Source: Phragmites australis
Lineage: Eukaryota; Streptophyta; Magnoliopsida; Poales; Poaceae
Direction: 5' to 3'
DNA: 64,000 nt
Assembly (NCBI RefSeq): GCF_958298935.1
Contig: NC_084924.1
Coordinates: 27,811,819 to 27,875,818 of the forward strand
The translations under genes were made by a program, and so were the position numbers. Position 1 is the stretch's first letter. Every line of letters begins with the position of its first letter. Positions 55,452 through 64,000 of the stretch are shown piece after piece. The notes under the pieces are model-generated. The model ran no database searches. It was given only the letters and a program-made list of their open reading frames with translations, and was not told the DNA's origin.

Positions 55452-56039
55452 ACATTGGTGGAGGACTGTCGGTGGGCGGTAAAAATTGGTGGGAGGTGTT
55501 GTGCATCGAGTGGTTAGCGATAGCAGTAGCCGGGGGCAATGGCTCTGATGGCGGTGGTACCATTAGAGTTGGTCAAGATGGCGGTGGATGTGGGAGCGAA
55601 GGGGGTTGAAGATGAACAAGCTGGAGTCAAAGAAGAACATGCTGGAGTCAAAGAAGAATGCGCCGGCGAGGAAGGAGGCACGGCAAGAGAGGGAAGGAGT
55701 TAGGATTGGCTCGGTGGGCTGAGGCTACGGGTTGAGTGATAGGTTGTATAGGGCTCATTCCTGTATGAAAATTGACTAAGAGTTTTACAATATTTAAGGC
55801 AACTGATGTTTTGACAGATCCATATTTTCGAGTTGCTGGACTCCAATTTACAGACAGACTCAAGAAATACTACATTTTAGGACTGTTCAGCTTCAGCCAG
55901 CCCTATGAAAAAATAGCATACCATAAAGGAACAACTAAGTGGGACTTCTACGGCCTCGGCAGCCTGCAACCACTTTGAGCCTTTGAGGTTTCAGCAAAAC
56001 AGGAAAGCAGGCCACGACATCTCCCTCAGGGTTCCAAAA
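55452..56039. other. No gene recognised
   Basis: It contains the right target-site copy of the solo LTR, then a GC-rich stretch to 55740 and AT-rich sequence. A 68-codon plus frame (55772-55978) has no motif. Confidence 0.4.
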
Positions 56040-56830
56040 AATCATCGAAAACCACTCGATATTTATGAAAACTGGTTAATTCGGTCCTCAACAAATTCTG
56101 AATTCAACAGGTTTTTAATTTGAATTCAAAAACTTTAAAAAATCACAAAAAATCTAAAAATACTAGAGACAATTGTAAGACCTTTTGTGATTTTTTTAAA
56201 ATAATATCGTTTACATCATATTTTATATGGATGAAGTATTAAAAAAAGAAAAATATTGAAATAGGTCGTATGAACATGATTATTTGGCCCATCACGTTAA
56301 GCAAAAGTTTAACATGTAAACACATATTTTTCATGTGTAGGGAGTATCTTAATAGGATCTTTAAATTTTGTTTCACTTCATTTAGAGTTTTATTAATATC
56401 TCCGTGATTTTAACAAAGTTCATAAGTATAAAGTGAACATGTTAAGAAATAGCAATGTAATTAACTTTTTCATATCTACCATTATTTTTCCTACATAAAG
56501 TATAGTATAAGTAAACTAATAAAAGTGGTTTCACTAATTTTGAAGTTGTGATGAGTTAGTTATGAATTAATCTAGTTGCAATATATTTACATAATATTGT
56601 ATGTTACAATAACTATTTCATAAGTTCGTGTATTTTTAAAAGACATAGGATTATGTAAGAATACTAACAAAATTAGTTTCATATTTTTTGGATTAGCAAA
56701 GAATTAATTATGTATTTAACTAGGTTTAGAAAATATATTTTCTCACAAAAAATATACTCTTTTTTAATGAGTATAAATATTTTTATCATGTATATCATGG
56801 TACAAGGAAAAATAATTGTTTGTCTTGATT
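56040..56830. mobile_element. Partial copy of an AT-rich inverted-repeat MITE family
   Basis: The left part (around 56140, CTAGAGACAATTGTAAGACC) and the centre (56560-56720, TTAGTTATGAATTAATCTAG) match the element at 57281-58075. I see no matching right arm, so this copy is incomplete. Its limits are approximate. Confidence 0.55.
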
Positions 56831-57280
56831 TGAAGCTCAGGTGAATTAGTTATCAATTTTACAAAACTGAGCTATTTTTTGGTCTTTTTGAATTTCACTG
56901 AAAATTCGATAAAATCGAACGGTTTTTGATAAACGAAATGGTTTTCGATGGAATTCGAGTTTTTTAATCACAAATAAAATGCAGGAAATACGACCGGTTT
57001 TCGATGGAATTCAGAAGGTTACCAAATGGTCGGTTCGCCCGAATTTTACCTCCGACGAGTGAATTTGTCCAAATCTTACAAATTTTGACTGAATTTTTGA
57101 GTTTTTGCAAATATCGGAAATTCGCTAAGGGGTGGTTTCCGGATCCCAAGCAATTTTTGAGCATCGATCCCGCTCGGCTGCTTCTTCTCGTCCATTTCTT
57201 CATCTGTAGATGTAGATGACAAGCAGGCTATGACATAAACACCAAGAAGAAACCAGCCAGTTCATTTTTCAGCGGGAAAA

Positions 57281-58075
57281 AAATGCAAAAACTCTCCCAA
57301 AAGTCACTTGGATTTTAACTTTTTCTCAAAAATTATTTTTTTTCAAAAAAATCCTCAAAAGTTTGACTTTGTTGCAAAAACCCTCCCAAAAATTCAAAAC
57401 AATAAAAAAATCAAAAAATTCTAAAAAAAACTAGAGACAATTCTAATACCTTCTATGAAATATTTTTTCAAAAATAATATCCTTTGCATCATATTTTATG
57501 GAGATGAAGTTTGGAAAAAAAAAAGAAAAATGTGCAGCTCATTTATTAACTCATGTTATTTTAACTTTTCATGTCTACTATTATTTTTTCTACACAAATA
57601 ATTGTTTAAGTAAACTAATAAAAGTGGTTTCACTAATTTTGGGGTGTTATGGATTAGTTATGAATTAATCTATCTGCAACACATTTACTCAATCTTGCAC
57701 GTTACAATAACTATTTCAAGATTTTATGTATTTTTAGAAGATTGAGGATCATGTAAGAAAACTAAAAAAATTAGTTTCATGATTTTTGGATTAGAAAAAA
57801 ATTAACTATGTATTTAACTTAAATTAATAAATGAGCTGCAAGTTTTCTTTTTTTTTTCAAACTTTCTCTCCATGAAATATGATGCAAAGGATATTACTGT
57901 TGGAAAAAAATTTCACAAAAGATCTTAGAATTGTCTCTAGTTTTGTTTAGATTTTTTTTTGAATTTTTGGGGTGTTTTTGAAAAAAACAAACCTTTAGGG
58001 TTTTTCTAACAAAATAATTTTTGGAGAGGAAAGTCAAAATTCAGTGACTTTTGAGGGGTTTTTGCATTTTTTTTT
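57281..58075. mobile_element. AT-rich foldback MITE, about 795 bp
   Basis: The left arm AATGCAAAAACTCTCCCAAA pairs with the right arm GAGGGGTTTTTGCATTTTTT. Further pairs are CTAGAGACAATTCTAATACC with GATCTTAGAATTGTCTCTAG, and GCAGCTCATTTATTAA with TTAATAAATGAGCTGC. Arms are about 250-290 bp around a centre of about 250 bp. I could not identify a clean target-site duplication because the flanks are A/T runs. Confidence 0.75.
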
Positions 58076-58652
58076 GGAGCTTGGGACAAAAACTTAATCT
58101 GGATAGATATAGCCGTTTCATGCTTTGGTCTATCTTTCATGGTAACCTGATAGTTGTACCGAGTAAGCAAATTTTACTCAACGTTCTTCAAAAACGGTTT
58201 TGAAGTAACGCGATTATACACCAATTTTGATGGGAAATGAATAGTTAGCAGAAGCAAAAAACAAAGGTGATTAAAGAAGCACATTTGATGCTCATGTGTA
58301 CACCAGCGGTCTTCCTACTGCGCATAATCATGCAGAAAATTCGGTGCCCTTTTCCCACATACTTTTTTTGTACAACGGAACACCTTTAGCAAAATTCCAT
58401 TTTTTTAAAAAAGCGCACCAATTTTTTGGTAAAAAAATAGGATACTAGAACAGAGCACTATGACCTGTCCCTGCATCAAACGGTCTGCAAGCTCGATACA
58501 GAGGAAACTAATAAAACGCGTTCGCCTAGAAAAGGTAATTATTTATTTCAATTAATACTGTACTTTTTTTTTCTCCATCCGCACCGTAAATCTCTCCCCA
58601 AAACCAAAGAACAGCAGCCTCCGCTCCCATTTCCCCCAGAAACACCAAATAC
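58076..58652. promoter_or_regulatory. 5' flank and probable promoter of the J-like gene
   Basis: The stretch has no other gene. It contains AT-rich candidates such as TTATTTATTTC near 58536, about 115 bp before the ATG, and a CT-rich leader directly upstream of the start. None of the motifs is decisive. Confidence 0.35.
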
Positions 58653-59861
58653 ATGGACTTCTCCGTCGGCGGGAGCGGCGGGAGCGCGGGCGGCGCCGCC
58701 GGCGACGTGCGCGTGCAGGCGGAGCGCTTGCTCGAGATCGCGGAGAAGCTCCTCACCGCGCGCGACCTCGTCGGCTGCAAGCGGTTCGCGGAGCGCGCGG
58801 TGGAGTCCGACCCGCTCCTCCCCGGCGCCGACGAGATCCTCGCTGTCGCTGACGTACTCCTTGCATCCCAGTCTCCCCTCTCCTCCGGCCACCCGGACCC
58901 GCTTGCTGTCCTCCAGCTGCCCCCCGGCGGCAGCCCCGACCAGGCCGCCGTATCCCGCGCCTTCCGCCGCCTCGCGCTCCTCCTCAGCCCCCGCAACCCG
59001 CACCCAGGCGCTGAGTTCGCACTCCGCCTCGTCCACGACGCCTACGCCCTCCTCTCCGATCCATCCCGCCGGCCCCCGCCTTCCTCCGCCACCGCCAATC
59101 CCGCAACTGGTAACCCCTCCCAACCTGCCGCTCCAGCTCCCGCCACTAACCCCCAGGAGTTCTGGACGGCGTGCCCGTTCTGCTGCTACGTGCACCAGTA
59201 CCCGCGCCACCTAGTTGGGCGCGCCCTCAAGTGCCCCAACGAGAGTTGCCGCCGTGGGTTCGTGGCCGCTGAGATCCCGACCCTGCCGACCATCGTGCCA
59301 GGCACCGAGATGTACCACTGTGCCTGGGGATTCTTCCCACTCGGCTTTCCCAATGCGGCCGACCTGGGTGGCAACTGGAAGCCATTTTACAAGGTGTTCC
59401 CGTGGAACACTGCGCCAAGTGGCGAAGTTGCTGGTGGTAGGAGCCATGGGAATCATCGTGGGAGCAATAGTGCTCCACAGCCGCAGAATGTCAGTGCACG
59501 TGGTGGGTCTTCTAGAGGTAGGATCAAGAAGTCGTCCGCCCGCAAGAAGGTCGGGGCAGGGCTTAAGAGACGTTCTTTCGGTGGTGGTGTGGAGAGCGGC
59601 ATTGATTCATCTATGCTTGGACAGGAAGGGTGGGCTGGGGATGAGGAGGATGGAGATGGACGGCCTGAGGAGGTGAGGGGGATTAACATAAATGAGGCGG
59701 CACAGGCTACAGATGGCACCGGTAGGGGTAATGTCAGTGGTGCTGGCGGGGTTGTGGATATGACCAACTTCCATATTGATGTTGATGCAACAGAGGATAT
59801 ATTAGGGAATTTGCACAACATCCCGTTCTTGAGGGTGGACAATCTTGGGCGGATGATTTAA
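58653..59861 (+). CDS. J-like (DnaJ-related) zinc-ribbon protein lacking the HPD motif, 402 aa, single exon
   Basis: This belongs to the plant group of J-domain proteins that have an N-terminal helical segment, a J-like domain and a zinc-ribbon-like region before a C-terminal tail. Residues 20-72 are helical (AERLLEIAEKLLTARDLVG). Residues 82-140 align with a J-domain (AFRRLALLL...HDAYALLSDPSRR). The HPD tripeptide that stimulates Hsp70 ATPase is replaced: helix II is followed by SPRNPHPGA where a canonical domain has HPDKNPHPGA. A zinc ribbon is formed by C174/C177 and C194/C199 (CPFC, CPNESC). A basic run at about 288-307 may act in nuclear targeting, and the tail is acidic and Gly-rich. 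No signal peptide is seen. The start at 58653 is the first ATG after a CT-rich leader. The first 600 bp are extremely GC-rich. It is probably a divergent cochaperone or scaffold; no substrate can be named. Confidence 0.92.
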   Translation: MDFSVGGSGGSAGGAAGDVRVQAERLLEIAEKLLTARDLVGCKRFAERAVESDPLLPGADEILAVADVLLASQSPLSSGHPDPLAVLQLPPGGSPDQAAVSRAFRRLALLLSPRNPHPGAEFALRLVHDAYALLSDPSRRPPPSSATANPATGNPSQPAAPAPATNPQEFWTACPFCCYVHQYPRHLVGRALKCPNESCRRGFVAAEIPTLPTIVPGTEMYHCAWGFFPLGFPNAADLGGNWKPFYKVFPWNTAPSGEVAGGRSHGNHRGSNSAPQPQNVSARGGSSRGRIKKSSARKKVGAGLKRRSFGGGVESGIDSSMLGQEGWAGDEEDGDGRPEEVRGININEAAQATDGTGRGNVSGAGGVVDMTNFHIDVDATEDILGNLHNIPFLRVDNLGRMI

Positions 59862-62181
59862 CTGTTGCTATGGTCTGCTGGGGCTAGATAGGAGCATTGT
59901 ATAATTAGCTGGGTCGAAGCAGATGTCTCAGGGGCTGAACCTTGCTGTTCAAGTGTTCCTTCTGCTATTATGTCGTGTTGTAGTAGTAGTCTATCTTGTG
60001 CTTGTAGTAACTTAGCTGGAGGTTGAGTCGTACCAGGAGACTTTGTGGTATCTCCATTAGTTGGGGATATGTACCCTTTGCCTTTGGCAAACAAACTTGC
60101 GGTGTTTTCTGGTGATGGGAATAATGCTTCACACATGCAGTGTGATTTGACTGGTTGTGCTTATGATGCCACTTTGGTTTCTTCATGGCACAGTGGCGGG
60201 AAAAGGTGCTGAGAGCAAGTAAGTAAATTTTCCTCTGCTTATGAGTGCATAAAACTTTCTTATCTACAAACGTGTACATCTTAGTTATAACTTATGTGAT
60301 GGCTACTGATTTGGTAGTTATGATTACATAATTCTACTATTTGAAGTTGATACTGTAATGCTTATTGATAGCTTGCTTAGGATTCCATATGTTAACTAAT
60401 GACCTCTATTCAGTTTGCTGTTGGTTCTGTTAAACACAATCATGGTGTTGATGTTATGATACATACATTCATGTCATTAGTGTTAAGAATTCGTTTCTAA
60501 ACACATGTCAACTGTCAAGTAACTGATCCATTAGCAGTTAAATATGAGTTCTCAAATTCCTGCCTGATATGCCACAGTTGAAATGTGCACCTACAAGCAA
60601 AATACATGAATTCATAGGTAAATAGGATGAAAGACAAGAAGTTGCTATTAAATAGATTTGTTAGATGAAATATTGTATTGAAGCAAAAATGTTTTTACTC
60701 TTAATGCTTGATAATAATGCAACCAACTGCCCTTTATGTTAGTACCATTTCTTTAATGTATTCAATCATAAGAAACAGGGTTAATCTTATAGCAGTTTGT
60801 GTGATAAATACAAATGCTCAGCTTACCTGGATTATCTAATCTTTGAAACACACATGCAGAATTTGTTGTTCCAGAGAATCTTAGGGATAATATGGATTAG
60901 AAATCATTGACTTGGCCGTTTAGCTTAACAAGGGCTTGAACATTTCTGTCTTACCCATGTTCCTTGTGGAGTCGTATCCATACGAACTATTTGCCACTGA
61001 CATGAAAGAAGAGAACAATGGCTTCATTCGAAAGGATACTTATGCACCGAGCAATGTGTGCTTCCTGTTATCTAGTTTAGATTGTACTGAACCGAGCAAA
61101 CATCTTGTCTTAGCCGACAATAGTGAAGATACCTTGTATGAATTCAAGCACCAAATGTAGCTAAGTTCATGTTATGCGATATTTTACTATGCATTTTATA
61201 TGTGTAGGTATCCATTTGTGATTCCGTATATCTTTTACTTATTTCCCAAATAAACCTGTTTGAAATTGGACTAAGCCTTGTGTCGTTTCTTTCAGGTAGA
61301 AAAACTGCTTTCTTTTGCAAACAGCAGCCGGCGGTCCAAACCATTCCTTGAAGGAAGCGAAGCAAGACTTGACCCAGCTTAGAGGGTATATCAGTAGCCC
61401 TGACCTGAAGACAATTTTTTTTTTTTACTTTTTTTGTAAGTTTATTAGGCTGTTTATCCCCTCATCTGCAAGCGAAATACATGCAAAACTCCATAAGTTT
61501 GCCAAGAAATGCTAACTGTATTTGTTATGTTGTCAGCAATTTCAAGGCACCAGTGATGATTTTTATTGAGCTATGCTTCTGTTACATATTTAAGCATGAA
61601 ACTTGCAGGGCACCATCTCGACTGATACTGATGAATCATAAGTTACCACCCCCTCTCGCTCTCTGAATGGGAGCCAATGGGTTTCATATATTGAATGTGA
61701 TGTCCCCTTGTTACAGGAAGCTTCTGAGTGGAAGCGTGACTTTCTGATATTGCGAGCGTAAGGACTGGAAGTGATAGCGCATTCCTTTCATGTGACCATG
61801 TGTAGATTATTGAGATCACGTCCGTTACCACTGGGCTTGATTGTCTGCTTAAGACACAATTTTCTGTAGGCAAATATCTGTAGTATCTCCTGCATGACTA
61901 GAATTGCCAATTCATATTTTCACAGTTCATAAGGCAGTAATTCGAAGCCAACGCAAAGGAAGCTGAATTCACTGTTGAAACACTCTGGTCCTGTTAGGAT
62001 TGGCTATGGTTCTAGGCTATGCTTCTAGAGCTTCTGTTTAGTTGAGAAAGTAATTGTGGTTGCTGAATTTTAATTGTTAATTTTTACAATAAACTTTTAA
62101 CTTTCCAATACACCAAAAGTTGGAAAAGCTCATCTCAATCTGCTTCTCAGCTTATAGTTTATTTCAACCACATCCGCCTCC
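59862..62181. other. 3' region of the J-like gene, otherwise no gene recognised
   Basis: Sequence after the stop is AT-rich, with no protein-coding signal beyond short frames. A donor-like GCAAGTAAGTAAATT near 60217 and an acceptor-like TTGTGTCGTTTCTTTCAG ending at 61295 could delimit an intron in the 3' untranslated region; that is inference. Frames at 60936-61160 and 61315-61515 show no domain. Confidence 0.4.
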
Positions 62182-62577
62182 TCAACCAGCTAAAGTCACC
62201 AGAAACAGGAAGCAAAAGCCAACCCTATGGATAGCTTTTGGCTTTTTTGGGAAAAGCCAGAAAAAGCCTATCCAAACAAAGTCTATGTAGGTCTTCTTCC
62301 ACGTGATGAATGTGTGCTCGTTCTTTCTTATATTGTTTGCCTCCTCCTCTGCGGAGTAGTTCACTTCAACATGATGGTAATTGTCAATTGCCTCGTCTAC
62401 TTCAATCATAGCGTAGCCATCTAGGTATCGGATGTCCATGGAAAAGTTCATGATGTTGTGAGGATAAGCCATACCAAAAGCCATCTTGATGGTAATGTTC
62501 TTAACACCAATGTGTAGTTCACACAGGATCCACGTTGTGATGTGATCAATGGGATAAGTAATAGAGTTAGCTCTCAA
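62182..62577 (-). pseudogene. Coding-like fragment, not recognised, at the edge of a transposon-like repeat
   Basis: The minus frame has coding-like composition with segments such as LCELHIGVKNITIKMAFGMA, MDIRYLDGYAMIEVDEAID and HHVEVNYSAEEEANNIRKNE. From about 62283 downward the frame enters AAAGCCTATCCAAACAAAG-type sequence, which resembles the end of a common grass DNA transposon; the last ~30 residues are therefore not protein-derived. I do not recognise a family. The most likely explanation is a gene fragment carried by or abutting a transposon. Confidence 0.35.
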
Positions 62578-64000
62578 AACTCTTATGGACGCACAACTAC
62601 TCCGATGACCACCGAGACTGGAGCGTAGAACATTAGGTGACGCTATCGGCTATTCTTGTTCGCTCCCAATGATGCCCCATTCACGCCTGATGTCTTCTTG
62701 TACTGTTTATCTTATTTCTGCGTCCATCTATTCCCTCTTATGTTGTAGCGCAATTCCAAGCATGTTCATTATCCTAACTCGTTCTGTCTCTTACTTTGCT
62801 TGGGATCTCTTTTGAATTTTAACTATTGACGGCATCTTGGAAACCATATTTTCAACCCATCACACTAACGCCTCGTGTGCGACCACCGTGCTCCTTGTTT
62901 CCCAGGACCAAGGTAAGCTCATTCATATCCCTATCTGGCTTGAAAGAGCCTTGTGCAAACCGCGTGTTGCGTTTTGCTAGAGTTTGCGTCACTTCTTAGT
63001 CTTTGAAGGTTGTAAAACATATGATTCCATCCTCCGAGTAAGAAGCACCCCTCCCACGAAGGAAGCGTGTCGATTGTTCGCTCTAGCCCTCCGTCTCAGA
63101 TGTGACACCTCTCTCTCGCAATTCATCTAGCTCTTGTTGCCACTATCGTTATTTCCTCATGTAACCACGACTACTGACTTTATGAGGGTAAAGGTTCTTC
63201 TTTAAGTTTACTTTGTTCACCTCACTTAACTTCTGAGCTTCTTCTGACAACTTGCCGCAAAGGCTTGTTACGGTCATTTGCTAAAATATGGCATTATACC
63301 TTTCCGCAAAGGTTCTGTTCAGTGTGCCATTCCAATTCTTTCGACACCTTACGTTTAACTACGTCCATATCTGTCTCTTCATGGAATCCAAACTTCCCTA
63401 ATATAATAGGCCACAAGATATCATTCTTGATTGAATTAGGAACCATGTGTAGATCAGCTCATTCGCCCAATGTATCTCCGATAGGCGACATATTGGTGTA
63501 TTCATTAGCCGACATATCAGTGTATTCATTAGCCGACATATCGGTGCACAAGTCTTTATCTTTTCTACCAATGTGTTATCTTTTCTACCAATGTGTTGCC
63601 CTTCCTATACGATCTCAGCTTCACCGTGCTATGTCCAACGAGTATAGCTAGGCATAAAGCCCCTTAGCATCAAGTGAGAATGTATCTGCTGGGTGGTGAA
63701 CAACTGCTTCTTGTTCGCGTAATCGATATATGGACATCACATGTATTGAGACTGTGTATTTGACTTGTATGCTGCGGCTGCTACCAGGAAATACTCCATG
63801 CCGTTCTTATACTCTGCGCTCACACAGCTCGCATCACAGATCAATCTACAATTATATCATTATTGTAAATTCATATTCAAAATATCTAGAAGATTTACAA
63901 TTACCAACAAATAAATTACCTCGCTACCTCCTACCGGTATGGCTCGGGATGGAGGAGCCACCTTTTGTATATTTTCGCATCCGCTCCCAATGAGAGTTTG
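62578..64000. other. No gene recognised
   Basis: Moderately AT-rich sequence. A 128-codon plus frame (63265-63651) covers the small tandem repeats at 63483-63602 and has no domain. The window ends inside this stretch, so a partial feature at the edge cannot be excluded. Confidence 0.4.
63483..63602 (+). repeat. Two short adjacent tandem repeats (24 bp x3, 20 bp x2)
   Basis: AGCCGACATATC(A/G)GTGTATT plus CATT repeats three times at 24-bp spacing from 63483. Then TATCTTTTCTACCAATGTGT occurs twice in tandem at about 63559-63598. Confidence 0.85.

Noticed and set aside
58526..59842. Minus-strand frames up to 220 aa over the J-like gene
   Set aside because: They are composition shadows of the GC-rich coding region without any domain.

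Overview
The window reads as nuclear DNA of a grass (Poaceae). The support is the mix of very GC-rich 5' gene ends with AT-rich surroundings, Sirevirus-type Copia LTRs carrying CACCGGAT..ATCCGGTG palindromes, giant Ty3/gypsy LTRs, a CACTA end with grass-type subterminal repeats, and foldback MITEs. I cannot assign a species.

Only two genes look intact. One is a four-exon patatin-like lipid acyl hydrolase on the minus strand (6959-8580). The other is a single-exon J-like protein with a zinc ribbon on the plus strand (58653-59861). Two further stretches (16714-17006 and 62182-62577, both minus) have a coding look but no recognisable partner exons. They are probably gene fragments.

Most of the rest is nested transposons. 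1556-4279: complete gag-only Copia element with both LTRs, PBS, PPT and a near-perfect TSD. 5737-6707: foldback element with a 9-bp Mutator-type TSD. 9275-9479: small hAT-like MITE. 9600-11910: decayed gypsy pol, cut inside the integrase core and joined to a Sirevirus LTR fragment (11911-12638). 12639-14585: gypsy gag debris. 17583-19185: start of another gypsy LTR. 20557-26515: minus-strand gypsy element with a ~3-kb LTR, an additional ORF upstream of gag, and a deletion of everything from gag into the 3' LTR. 26516-32511: retroelement-derived block holding three tandem arrays, of 78, 51 and ~46 bp. 32512-36563 and 52242-55451: two solo LTRs with perfect 5-bp TSDs (AACCA, ACATT). 38640-39982: minus-strand LTR fragment related to the second solo LTR. 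40020-44898 and 45842-52133: two minus-strand Sireviruses carrying only gag. 44899-45691: 3' end of a CACTA transposon. 56040-58075: two copies of an AT-rich inverted-repeat MITE family.

The two intact genes show no functional link. I found no tRNA, rRNA, CRISPR array or metabolic cluster. The unusual items are the two tandem arrays whose period is a multiple of three and which read as 26-aa and 17-aa repeats, the gag-only elements, the extra gypsy ORF, and the J-like protein that has lost its HPD motif. All coordinates and homology calls come from reading the sequence by eye. No alignment or database search was run.
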